64,000 bases of DNA from CAZQQN01 sp964595485 (GTDB lineage: Bacteria; Bacteroidota; Bacteroidia; CAILMK01; CAYYUA01). A program made the position numbers and the translations under genes. Position 1 is the first letter of the stretch; each line of letters begins with the position of its first letter. Positions 34,137 to 42,520 of the stretch are shown piece by piece. The stretch is from NCBI GenBank assembly GCA_964595485.1, contig CAZQQN010000006.1, positions 28,104-92,103 of the forward strand, read 5' to 3'. Below the pieces are notes generated by a model that made no database searches, was not told where the DNA came from, and worked only from the letters and a program-made list of their open reading frames with translations.

Positions 34137-34174
34137 AGGTTTTGTTTTCCGGCGGTTGGCCGGAAGCAAAACCT
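34137..34174 (+). terminator. Strong hairpin in the atpE-atpF spacer
   Basis: AGGTTTTG pairs with CAAAACCT (8 bp), and TTCCGGC with GCCGGAA (7 bp), separated by a small internal loop and closed by a 5-base loop. T-rich sequence follows (GTTCTTGATTTTTT). It could be a partial terminator, or a 3' block against exonucleases, either of which would raise subunit c output over the downstream genes. The assignment as attenuator is inferred; the structure itself is plain in the sequence. Confidence 0.7.
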
Positions 34175-34209
34175 GTTCTTGATTTTTTAATCTAAGAAAA
34201 TTTTAAAAT

Positions 34210-34704
34210 ATGGATTTATTAATTCCCGATTTAGGCTTATTTGTTTGGACATTGGTTGTTTTCCTTATCGTACTTTTTATTCTCGCTAAAAAAGCATGGT
34301 CTCCCATAGCCAATGCACTGCAAAACAGAGAACAGTCTATTGAAAATGCCCTTAATGAAGCAAGCAAAGCAAGGGAGGAAATTGATAACCTGAAAGCTGA
34401 GAATGATAAACTTATTCAAGATGCTAAAGTGGAAAGGGATAAAATCCTTAAAGAGGCAAGGGAAACCAAAGAAAAAATGATAGAGGATGCCAAGGAAGAG
34501 GCCCGGAAGGAAAGCCAGAAAATAAAAGAAGAGGCCAATAAAGAGATTCAAAAGGAAAGGGATAAAGCCTTCCAGAGTTTAAAAGGTGAGGTTGCTGACA
34601 TTGCAATGGATATCGCTTCTAAAGTCCTTCGCGAAGAATTAGAAAAAGAGGGTAAGCAGGAAAATCTTGTAGAAAAGTATATTGAAGAATCCCAGGTAAA
34701 TTAG
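34210..34704 (+). CDS. atpF: ATP synthase F0 subunit b
   Basis: The 164-residue protein has one N-terminal membrane helix (about residues 6-27) and a long charged coiled coil typical of the peripheral stalk. It begins IPDLGLFVWTLVVFLIV, as in other b subunits. It holds the F1 head to subunit a. It lies between atpE and atpH in the standard order. Confidence 0.95.
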   Translation: MDLLIPDLGLFVWTLVVFLIVLFILAKKAWSPIANALQNREQSIENALNEASKAREEIDNLKAENDKLIQDAKVERDKILKEARETKEKMIEDAKEEARKESQKIKEEANKEIQKERDKAFQSLKGEVADIAMDIASKVLREELEKEGKQENLVEKYIEESQVN

Positions 34705-34710
34705 CATTTC

Positions 34711-35256
34711 ATGTCAGAAATAAGGGTTGCCAACCGGTATGCTAAGGCTTTAATTGCTCTTGCTGAAGAGCAAGGGTCTATTGAAGAGGTTTATGAAAAT
34801 GCCGAGAAGTTCTTGAATATTTGTAAAGAGAACAGGGACTTTGAAACTATTTTGGGTAATCCAATCATTCCCCAGGAAAAGAAAGTCTCAATCGTTAAGA
34901 AACTTTTTTCTGATCAACTTTCTGAACAAACCTTAAACTTTATTATTCTTATAATACGAAAGGGCAGGGGTGCCTTATTAGTACCCACTTTCGAACAGTT
35001 AAAGGAATCATACAAACGGATAAAAGGAATTGCTTCGGCTAAGGTTTATTCACCAATTAAGCTTTCCGATAATGCCCTCAAAAAATTAAAAGAGATCGTT
35101 GAAAAAGGTTCAGAATGGGAAGTTAATGAGGTGGAACTCAATAATGAAGTTGATGATACCCTATTGGGCGGCTTTTTGCTTCAGTTTGATGATAAACTTT
35201 TAGACAAAAGTGTAAATACCCAGCTTAAGGAGCTGCGCAGGACATTTAAAAATTAA
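34711..35256 (+). CDS. atpH: ATP synthase F1 subunit delta
   Basis: The 181-residue protein begins with the conserved ANRYAKALIALAEE and ends with the domain LLGGFLLQFDDKLLDKSV, in which the GGF and D-LLD residues are the family signature. It caps the F1 head and binds the b subunits. It starts 6 bp after atpF. Confidence 0.95.
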   Translation: MSEIRVANRYAKALIALAEEQGSIEEVYENAEKFLNICKENRDFETILGNPIIPQEKKVSIVKKLFSDQLSEQTLNFIILIIRKGRGALLVPTFEQLKESYKRIKGIASAKVYSPIKLSDNALKKLKEIVEKGSEWEVNEVELNNEVDDTLLGGFLLQFDDKLLDKSVNTQLKELRRTFKN

Positions 35257-35278
35257 TCAAAAATTAAATCAGGTTATA

Positions 35279-36862
35279 ATGGCAGACGTAAAACCTAACG
35301 AAGTATCAGAAATACTGAGAAACGAACTTTCTGGCTACAAAACTGAAGAAGATCTTCAAGAAGTTGGAACGGTACTCCAGGTAGGAGATGGCATCGCTCG
35401 TATTTATGGGCTGAATGCTGTTAAATCCGGTGAACTTATTGAATTTGATAATGGTACCCAAGGCATTGTCCTGAATCTTGAAGAAGACAATGTTGGTGGT
35501 GTACTTTTAGGTAGTGATGAAGGTATTAAAGAAGGTTCCAACGTAAAAAGAACGGGCCGAATTGCATCTGTTAATGTTGGAGAGGGTATGCTTGGGCGTG
35601 TAGTGAATACATTGGGTGAGCCCATTGATGGTAAAGGTCCTATTGAAGGTGAGCTTTATGAAATGCCTATCGAAAGGAAAGCACCTGGTGTCATTTACAG
35701 AGAGCCAGTAGAAGAGCCTCTTCAGACCGGTATCAAATCAGTGGATTCAATAATTCCGATTGGTCGCGGGCAGCGCGAATTGATCATTGGTGATCGCCAA
35801 ACCGGAAAGAGCACGATTGGTATTGATACCATTATCAACCAAAGGAAAAATTATGAAAATGGCGAGCCTGTTTTCTGTGTATATGTTGCTACAGGCCAGA
35901 AAAACTCGACCATTGCCCAAACAGTCCGTACCCTGGAAGAGCATGGCGCTATGGATTACACAGTAGTTGTCGCGGCTAGTGCAGCTTACCCTGCTCCGCT
36001 TCAGTTTTACGCACCTTTTACTGGTTGTGCTATTGGGGAATTCTTCCGGGATACAGGCCGCTCTGCGCTTTTAGTTTATGATGACCTTTCCAAACAGGCT
36101 GTGGCATACCGGGAAGTATCACTGCTTCTAAGGCGCCCACCCGGGCGAGAGGCTTATCCCGGTGATGTTTTTTACCTTCACTCCAGGCTATTAGAAAGAG
36201 CTTGTAAGGTCATTAACGTTGATAGCCTTGTTCAGAATATGAACGATCTTCCGGAGTCTATCCAGGATCAAGCAAAAGGTGGGGGCTCCCTTACAGCATT
36301 ACCTATTATTGAAACTCAGGCTGGTGACGTTTCAGCTTATATCCCGACTAACGTTATCTCCATTACAGATGGTCAAATATTCCTGGAAACTGAGTTGTTT
36401 AATTCCGGTGTAAGGCCCGCAATTAATGTTGGTATTTCAGTTTCGCGGGTAGGTGGCAGTGCCCAGATTAAGCCAATGAAGAAAACAGCTGGTACTCTAA
36501 AGCTCGACTTGGCCCAATACAGGGAATTAGAAGCCTTTGCAAAGTTCGGCTCGGACTTGGATCCCACTACCAAGCAAGTACTTGACAAAGGTGCCAGGAA
36601 CGTGGAAATCCTTAAGCAAGGGGAAAATATGCCAGTACCGGTTGAAAAACAAGTTGCCATTATTCACTGTGGTACGCAAGGTTTATTGACTGACATTCCT
36701 GTGGAAAAAGTTACGGTGTTTGAAAATGAATTATTGGAGATGCTCGAAGCCAAACATCGGGATATACTTGACCAGATAAGGGAAGGTACCTGGAATGATG
36801 ATATCCAGAATAAAATTGAGGAATTAGCAAAAGATCTGAAATCTACTTACATTGCTCAGTAA
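35279..36862 (+). CDS. atpA: ATP synthase F1 subunit alpha
   Basis: The 527-residue protein has the beta-barrel N domain, the nucleotide-binding domain with P-loop GDRQTGKST, the motif YDDLSKQAVAYR, the alpha-subunit signature PAINVGISVSRVGGSAQ, and the helical C domain. Alpha subunits bind ATP without hydrolysing it and frame the catalytic beta sites. The beta gene (atpD) is not next to it, as is common in Bacteroidota. Confidence 0.97.
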   Translation: MADVKPNEVSEILRNELSGYKTEEDLQEVGTVLQVGDGIARIYGLNAVKSGELIEFDNGTQGIVLNLEEDNVGGVLLGSDEGIKEGSNVKRTGRIASVNVGEGMLGRVVNTLGEPIDGKGPIEGELYEMPIERKAPGVIYREPVEEPLQTGIKSVDSIIPIGRGQRELIIGDRQTGKSTIGIDTIINQRKNYENGEPVFCVYVATGQKNSTIAQTVRTLEEHGAMDYTVVVAASAAYPAPLQFYAPFTGCAIGEFFRDTGRSALLVYDDLSKQAVAYREVSLLLRRPPGREAYPGDVFYLHSRLLERACKVINVDSLVQNMNDLPESIQDQAKGGGSLTALPIIETQAGDVSAYIPTNVISITDGQIFLETELFNSGVRPAINVGISVSRVGGSAQIKPMKKTAGTLKLDLAQYRELEAFAKFGSDLDPTTKQVLDKGARNVEILKQGENMPVPVEKQVAIIHCGTQGLLTDIPVEKVTVFENELLEMLEAKHRDILDQIREGTWNDDIQNKIEELAKDLKSTYIAQ

Positions 36863-36880
36863 CAATAAAACCAATTAATA

Positions 36881-36920
36881 AAAGGATAGGGGAACCCGTT
36901 CGAAAATCCCCTTTCTTTAT
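36881..36920 (+). terminator. Hairpin between atpA and atpG
   Basis: AGGGGA (36888-36893) pairs with TCCCCT (36907-36912) and is followed by TTCTTTATT. The stem is only 6 bp, so it may lower readthrough into atpG rather than stop it. It lies in the 81-bp gap between the two genes. Confidence 0.5.
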
Positions 36921-36943
36921 TAATCCCTAAAATCGGACATTGA

Positions 36944-37873
36944 ATGGGTAGTTTAAAAGAAATAAGGAACAGGATTGGTTCTGTCCAGAATACGCAGCAG
37001 ATTACAAAAGCCATGAAAATGGTTGCCGCTGCTAAATTAAGGAAAGCTCAGGATGCTATTCAAAAAATGAGGCCTTATGCAAGTAAACTGAATGACATAA
37101 CAGCCCATGTATCCGATAGTCTGGAGGAATCAAATTCTTACCATAAATATTTTCAGCAGCGAGAGATGAACCGCGTTCTTTTGATTCCAATGACCGCTGA
37201 TAAAGGGCTGTGTGGTGCATTCAATAATAATATCCAGAAATTAACGAATCAGGTTATCAGAGAACGGTACCCGGAGATGTTCCAACAGGGCAAGCTTGAT
37301 CTCTTATGTATTGGTAAAAAAGGCTATGAGTTCTTTAAAAAACAAGAACACAACGTGGTTGATGGTTATACCGATTTTTTCAATAAGCCTACTTATGAAA
37401 AAACTATGGAAATCGTTGAGAAAGTAGTAGGCTGGTACGATTACCACCAATATGACCGCATTGAGATCATTTATAATTCGTTTAAAAATGCGGTTACTTA
37501 TTACCCTACCGCCCACCAATTTTTACCTATTAGGAGTTTAAGTGATATAGAAAGCCAGACTCGTGCTAATGAAGCTTCGGATAGTAGCAGTGCAGAATCT
37601 GACAGAAAGTATGACTACCTTTTCGAGCCTTCTAAGCAAGAAATTATAGAAGAATTAGTCCCGAAAAGTTTAAAGATTATGTTTTACAAGGATGTTTTGG
37701 ATTCCAGCGCAGCCGAGCATGGTTCCAGGATGACCGCTATGGATAATGCCACTGACAATGCCGAGGAATTAATCAGTGACTTGAAGCTTCAATATAATAA
37801 AGCCCGCCAGGCAGCTATCACGAAAGAAATCAGTGAAATAGTTGGTGGTGCTGAAGCGCTCTCAAATGGCTAG
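36944..37873 (+). CDS. atpG: ATP synthase F1 subunit gamma
   Basis: The 309-residue protein has the N-terminal coiled-coil signature IRNRIGSVQNTQQITKAMKMVAAAKLRKA (two parts of one long helix), the Rossmann-like middle with DKGLCGAFN, and the C-terminal helix with SRMTAMDNATDNA. It forms the rotating central stalk. It ends the ATP synthase run; atpD and atpC are not present in the window. Confidence 0.96.
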   Translation: MGSLKEIRNRIGSVQNTQQITKAMKMVAAAKLRKAQDAIQKMRPYASKLNDITAHVSDSLEESNSYHKYFQQREMNRVLLIPMTADKGLCGAFNNNIQKLTNQVIRERYPEMFQQGKLDLLCIGKKGYEFFKKQEHNVVDGYTDFFNKPTYEKTMEIVEKVVGWYDYHQYDRIEIIYNSFKNAVTYYPTAHQFLPIRSLSDIESQTRANEASDSSSAESDRKYDYLFEPSKQEIIEELVPKSLKIMFYKDVLDSSAAEHGSRMTAMDNATDNAEELISDLKLQYNKARQAAITKEISEIVGGAEALSNG

Positions 37874-37930
37874 GTATTTCAAAAGAGTTCATTTTACTGA
37901 AAAAGATGACAAGCTTAGCCATCCCATTTA

Positions 37931-38497
37931 TTAGCCTGTGATTTTTGGATAAATGCGATGCATGGGTAGTCCCATCACATTAAAATAAGAACCTTCAATA
38001 GAATCAATGCCGATCAGGCCGATCCATTCCTGTATAGCATAGGCTCCTGCCTTATCATAAGGCTCATAATGGGTTATGTAATAATCAATGTCTGATTCGT
38101 GTAATTTCCGGAAGTGAACCTTTGTTAAATCATAAAAGCTTTCTTCCCCCTCTTCTGTTAACAAGCATACACCAGTTATAACTTCGTGCGTCTTTCCTGA
38201 CAGTTCCTTCAAATAATACTTAGCATCCTTGTAGTTCAATGGTTTATTTAGGATGGTTTCCCCAAGTTTGACGATGGTATCAGCTGTTAAAACTATTTTA
38301 CCGCTCACTTTTTCCTTGAAACTCCGTGCTTTTTTCTCAGCCAAATAAACCGGTACTTCTTTCGTTTTGAATTGCTCAGGGTAATTCTCATCAATCTCAG
38401 TAGGTTGAACTGAAAAATCAAAGCCCGCTTCGGTTAAAATGATTTTCCTCCGAGGTGAGCCTGAAGCAAGGATCAGATTTTTTTTTCGTTGAAGCAT
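37931..38497 (-). CDS. maf: Maf family nucleoside-triphosphate pyrophosphatase
   Basis: The 188-residue protein has the Maf signature ILASGSPRRKIIL at its start, the conserved TADTIV near residue 95, and DKAGAYAIQEW with the family-typical DKAG. It hydrolyses non-canonical or modified nucleotides such as dTTP, UTP or their methylated forms, and so prevents their incorporation. It is convergent with atpG and stands alone. Confidence 0.93.
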   Translation of the reverse strand: MLQRKKNLILASGSPRRKIILTEAGFDFSVQPTEIDENYPEQFKTKEVPVYLAEKKARSFKEKVSGKIVLTADTIVKLGETILNKPLNYKDAKYYLKELSGKTHEVITGVCLLTEEGEESFYDLTKVHFRKLHESDIDYYITHYEPYDKAGAYAIQEWIGLIGIDSIEGSYFNVMGLPMHRIYPKITG

Positions 38498-38617
38498 TTT
38501 AGAGGGGTTTTATTCCTAAAAAATAGCCCTATTCAACTTTCAAATTTGAGATTTCAATTTCTCCAAAAAAACTGTATGATTAAAATAAGTTGATATGAAA
38601 AATATTTTTAGTTTTTT

Positions 38618-39235
38618 TTAAAAATCCTCTATATTTAAGATGGCATCACATCTATCATAATAATCTTCCGAATTATTGGAAGAAATAATTAAACACCTGT
38701 TGTCGCTATATTCGTTGATTAGGGTTTTATACCAGTCAATGCCCTCCCGGTCCAGGTGACTTGTCGGCTCATCCAGGAGCAAAATTGGGCTTTCAAAAAA
38801 TATCGCAAGGGCCAGTCTTAGACGCTGAACCATACCTGAGGAAAAGTATTTAATTGTTTTATGGCGGTGCTTATACAATCCGGTTAGGTCAAGGATGCTT
38901 TCAATAGTAATGTTCGGTTTTAATGCCTTAAATTGAGCCTGAAATGCCAGGTGTTCTTTAAGGGTAAATTCCGGTAATAAATCCAAGTGGGGTGTTACCA
39001 TTGATTGATGGTAGTGTAAATACTCAACGTCAACAGGTTCATTATTAATAAGATAAGTGATTTCACCTTTGCTTGGTGACAAAAACCCGCTAATAAGTTG
39101 AAGTAATGTCGACTTACCGGAACCATTATTTCCTGTAATAGCGTAAATTTTATTGCTTTCAAACTGGTATGTAAGGTTTTTGAATACCCAGGTATAATGA
39201 AAGTGTTTGCCTATATTCTCTAAATGAATTGCCAT
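38618..39235 (-). CDS. ABC transporter ATP-binding protein
   Basis: The 205-residue protein is a complete ABC ATPase domain. Walker A is GNNGSGKST (about residues 35-43), the signature motif is the variant FSSGMVQRL, and Walker B with D-loop is ILLLDEPTSHLD. The size and short signature region resemble CcmA-type or small exporter ATPases. No permease gene is next to it; it precedes nothing but maf on its strand, and lpxA lies just upstream (32 bp). Its transport partner is unknown. Confidence 0.9.
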   Translation of the reverse strand: MAIHLENIGKHFHYTWVFKNLTYQFESNKIYAITGNNGSGKSTLLQLISGFLSPSKGEITYLINNEPVDVEYLHYHQSMVTPHLDLLPEFTLKEHLAFQAQFKALKPNITIESILDLTGLYKHRHKTIKYFSSGMVQRLRLALAIFFESPILLLDEPTSHLDREGIDWYKTLINEYSDNRCLIISSNNSEDYYDRCDAILNIEDF

Positions 39236-39267
39236 TATGATATCCTCAGGTTTTGTTATCAGGGAGC

Positions 39268-40047
39268 TTAAGGCCTGTAACCACGCATAATCCCTCTTTC
39301 TGAGGCCATTATAAAACTGACGATCTCATCCCTTTCCTGGGTAGCCGGGAGTTCCTTTTCCACTATTTCGAGCGCTTGGCTAATATTATTTCCTTTGAGA
39401 TAAATGTGGCGATAAATCTCCTGAATTTCTTTAATCTTTTCAGGATCCATTCCGCGTCTTCTCATTCCTATTGAATTTATACCAACATAGGAGAGCGGTT
39501 CACGAGCAGCTTTGGTATAAGGAGGGACATCTTTTCGAACCAAGGAACCTCCGGACACCATTACAAATTCACCAACTTTGACAAACTGTTGAACAGCCGT
39601 TAAGCCCCCAATTAAAGCGTAATCTTGCAAAGTAACATGACCGGCAATATTGACTGAATTTGCAATTATGCAGTTTTCTCCTATTAAGCAATCATGGGCA
39701 ATATGCGTATAAGCCATTAGCAGGGAATTTTCGCCAATGGTTGTTTTATATTTATCGGATGTACCCCGGTTGATGGTAGCATATTCTCGAATGACAACCC
39801 CATCATTGATCAAAACCAGGGATTCTTCCCCTTGATATTTGAGGTCTTGGGGGATGGCAGAGATAACGCTACCGGGGAATATTTTGACATTTTTCCCGAT
39901 TCTCGCCCCTTCCATAATAGTTACGTGGGGGCCAATCCAAGTGCCTTCATCAATCTCAACGTTACTATGGATGGTTACGAATGGTTCTATAACGACATTT
40001 TGAGCTATTTTAGCTTCTGGATGGACGTAAGCCAGGGGCTGGTGCAT
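39268..40047 (-). CDS. lpxA: Acyl-ACP--UDP-N-acetylglucosamine O-acyltransferase
   Basis: The 259-residue protein is a left-handed beta-helix of hexapeptide repeats with the LpxA-specific catalytic His in MAYTHIAHDCLIGENC, and the C-terminal helical domain with SYVGINSIGMRRRG. It attaches a 3-hydroxyacyl chain to UDP-GlcNAc, the first step of lipid A synthesis. It starts 6 bp after lpxC-fabZ. Confidence 0.96.
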   Translation of the reverse strand: MHQPLAYVHPEAKIAQNVVIEPFVTIHSNVEIDEGTWIGPHVTIMEGARIGKNVKIFPGSVISAIPQDLKYQGEESLVLINDGVVIREYATINRGTSDKYKTTIGENSLLMAYTHIAHDCLIGENCIIANSVNIAGHVTLQDYALIGGLTAVQQFVKVGEFVMVSGGSLVRKDVPPYTKAAREPLSYVGINSIGMRRRGMDPEKIKEIQEIYRHIYLKGNNISQALEIVEKELPATQERDEIVSFIMASERGIMRGYRP

Positions 40048-40053
40048 GCTGCT

Positions 40054-41451
40054 TTAATTGTTTTTAATGATTTGGGCCATGAGTTCTGCTTCTGTAACTA
40101 GCTTATTACCTACAAATGCTTGTCCTTTCATATTACAAACGCCTCGCCGGATGGGAGAAAGCAGCTCCATCCTGACAATCAACTGGTCACCTGGAAGTAC
40201 TTTTTCTCTGAATTTAGCATTCTCTATTTTCATGAAATAGGTTGAGTAATCAGAAGGGTTATCAATTTGACTTAGTATCATCACCCCGCCAACCTGTGAC
40301 ATAGCCTCGATCTGAAGGACGCCGGGCATTACAGGATTCTGTGGAAAGTGACCCTCAAAGAAAGGCTCTGTCATTGTAACGTTTTTAACACCAACTATGT
40401 GTTTATCAGAAAGTTCAATGATTTTGTCTACGTAAATGAAAGGATGCTCATGGGGTAAAAAATTTGAAACCTCTTTTGCATCATAAATGGGCTTACGGTT
40501 TGGGTTAATTTCAGGGGAATCCTGCTTTTTCTTCATTTTCTTCATGAAGTGTTTGATCTTTTTAGCGAACTCAATATTCGCTGCATGGCCCGGCCTTGCT
40601 GCCATTACCTGCGCTTTTATCGGGGTTCCGATTAAAGCAAGGTCTCCTATTAGATCAAGTAATTTATGACGAGCCGGCTCATTTTGATAACGAAGATCAA
40701 TATTGTTTAAAATGCCTTCCGTTTTTACATTGATATCTTCTTTGTTAAATAACTCGGCTAGGTTACTCATTTCATCCTTAGAAACCTGCTTATCTACAAT
40801 AACGATTGCATTGTTTAGGTCTCCCCCTTGTATTAAGTTATTATTGACAAGCTCCTCTAATTCATGCAGGAAACAAAAAGTACGGCTGCTTGCTATCTCT
40901 TTGTTAAATTCCTGAAGCTCGGAGATAGAGGCATGTTGGCTCCCCAAAACCTGGGAATTGTAATCCACCATTACTGTTGAGCGATACCCATCTAAGGGCA
41001 TCGCTATCATTTCCACATTTCGCTCTTCTTCAGAGTAGTGAATATTAAATGGGACTTCGAAATACTCTCGATTAGCATTTTGCTCCTTAATGCCAGCTTC
41101 CATTAGAGCATTAATAAAGGGTTGCGCACTTCCATCCATAATAGGTGTTTCCGGGGCGTCCAACTCAACCATTATATTATCAACCTCCATCCCTGCCAGC
41201 GCAGCCATCACATGCTCCACTGTGGCGATCATTAAGTCACCATTTAAACCAAGTGATGTTCCCCGAGAAGTATCCACCACATTTTCAATCTCAGCATCAA
41301 TGATAGGTTCGTCTTCTAGATCCTTTCTTTTAAACTTGATGCCGTGGTTTTCAGGAGCAGGTTTAAACCCCATATTGACTTCCTTACCAGTATGAAGACC
41401 AACCCCTGAAACAATGGATGGCTTATCTATGGTTGATTGTTTCGTTTTCAT
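40054..41451 (-). CDS. lpxC/fabZ: Bifunctional LpxC deacetylase / FabZ dehydratase
   Basis: The 465-residue protein is a fusion known in Bacteroidota. Residues 1 to about 305 are LpxC, with zinc and catalytic residues in TVEHVMAALAGM, MDGSAQPF and HKLLDLIGDLALIG. Residues from about 325 are FabZ, with the active His in LPHEHPFIYVDKI and Glu in PGVLQIEAMSQVGG. LpxC removes the acetyl group from acylated UDP-GlcNAc, the committed step of lipid A synthesis; FabZ dehydrates 3-hydroxyacyl-ACP for fatty acids. Fusing the two puts enzymes that compete for the same hydroxyacyl pool in one polypeptide. It overlaps lpxD by 4 bp. Confidence 0.96.
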   Translation of the reverse strand: MKTKQSTIDKPSIVSGVGLHTGKEVNMGFKPAPENHGIKFKRKDLEDEPIIDAEIENVVDTSRGTSLGLNGDLMIATVEHVMAALAGMEVDNIMVELDAPETPIMDGSAQPFINALMEAGIKEQNANREYFEVPFNIHYSEEERNVEMIAMPLDGYRSTVMVDYNSQVLGSQHASISELQEFNKEIASSRTFCFLHELEELVNNNLIQGGDLNNAIVIVDKQVSKDEMSNLAELFNKEDINVKTEGILNNIDLRYQNEPARHKLLDLIGDLALIGTPIKAQVMAARPGHAANIEFAKKIKHFMKKMKKKQDSPEINPNRKPIYDAKEVSNFLPHEHPFIYVDKIIELSDKHIVGVKNVTMTEPFFEGHFPQNPVMPGVLQIEAMSQVGGVMILSQIDNPSDYSTYFMKIENAKFREKVLPGDQLIVRMELLSPIRRGVCNMKGQAFVGNKLVTEAELMAQIIKNN

Positions 41452-42500
41452 TTCTTTTTATCCTTAGCTTTTGACCCTTTAAGCTTTATTTCGATTGCTT
41501 TCAAACGTTCATAAATTTCAGGAAGTTGCTTGTAAAGAATGCTGGCCTTAAGGCCCTCTTTAACGGATGAAACAGGAGATCCAAACCATTTTTGGTTCGG
41601 TTCTTTTATGGAATTTGAAACCCCACTTTGGGCTCCTATTTGTGAACCGTCAGCTATTGTAATGTGGCCGGATATACCGACTTGTCCACCTATTACACAA
41701 TTTTTTCCTATCTTGGAACTACCAGAAATACCTGTTTGCGCTGCGATGGCTGTGTTTTCACCAATTTCAACATTATGGGCTACCTGTATAAGGTTGTCCA
41801 ATTTCACACCGCTTCTAATAATTGTTGAACGCATAGTGGCGCGATCAATAGTGGTGTTTGATCCGATTTCTACATTATCTTCAATAACGACATTTCCTGT
41901 TTGTGGCATTTTCTTGAAAGCGCCACTCTTTTGAGGTGCAAATCCAAAGCCATCAGAACCTATGATTGACCCGGCGTGAATGATGCACTGCTTACCAATT
42001 TTTGTATTGTTATACAAGTGAACTGAAGAGTAGATTATTGAATTATCCCCGATTTCGCAACCATTATTGATTATTACGTGGGGATAGATTTTAACATTAT
42101 TACCGATTTTAACATCCTTACCAATATAACTAAAAGCTCCAATGAATACATTGTTTCCGTATTCAACGGATTCTGCAATGTGAACAGGGCTTTCTATGCC
42201 TTGCTTACCATGGCCATTTGTCTGGAATTGCTCCATTAGTAGGGATAAACTAGAGTAAACATCGTTTACATAGATCAAAGTTGGGCCATCTATATTATAA
42301 TCGGGCACAAGGTCCTCATTCACCAAAATAGCTGTAGCCTCGGTATTGTAAATATAGTGGGCATATTTTGGATTAGAGAGAAAAGTTATGGAGCCCTGAG
42401 TTGCTTCTTCAATAGGCGAAAATCCCTCTATCAAGGCATCTTTGTTGCCTTCTATAGTGCCTTTTATGTATTGGTTTAACTCCTCGACCGTTATTTCCAT
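41448..42500 (-). CDS. lpxD: UDP-3-O-acylglucosamine N-acyltransferase
   Basis: The 350-residue protein has the N-terminal uridine-binding domain and a hexapeptide beta-helix with the catalytic His in LDNLIQVAHNVEIGEN. GSDGFGFAPQ is a second LpxD hallmark. It adds the second 3-hydroxyacyl chain, to the free amino group made by LpxC. Its stop overlaps lpxC-fabZ by 4 bp (ATGA). A TAAATTTG sequence (42508-42515, minus strand) lies just ahead of the ATG, but the distance would give an almost leaderless transcript, so I treat it as doubtful. Confidence 0.95.
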   Translation of the reverse strand: MEITVEELNQYIKGTIEGNKDALIEGFSPIEEATQGSITFLSNPKYAHYIYNTEATAILVNEDLVPDYNIDGPTLIYVNDVYSSLSLLMEQFQTNGHGKQGIESPVHIAESVEYGNNVFIGAFSYIGKDVKIGNNVKIYPHVIINNGCEIGDNSIIYSSVHLYNNTKIGKQCIIHAGSIIGSDGFGFAPQKSGAFKKMPQTGNVVIEDNVEIGSNTTIDRATMRSTIIRSGVKLDNLIQVAHNVEIGENTAIAAQTGISGSSKIGKNCVIGGQVGISGHITIADGSQIGAQSGVSNSIKEPNQKWFGSPVSSVKEGLKASILYKQLPEIYERLKAIEIKLKGSKAKDKKK

Positions 42501-42520
42501 CTGACTGCAAATTTATAGAA

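Noticed and set aside
37865..37922. ATGGCTA/TAGCCAT complementary pair between atpG and maf
   Set aside because: Only 7 bp with a loop of more than 40 bases and no T-run; not convincing as a terminator.
42508..42515. TAAATTTG as an lpxD promoter
   Set aside because: It lies only 8 bp before the ATG, no -33 element is present, and lpxD appears to be cotranscribed with the HD gene 20 bp upstream.
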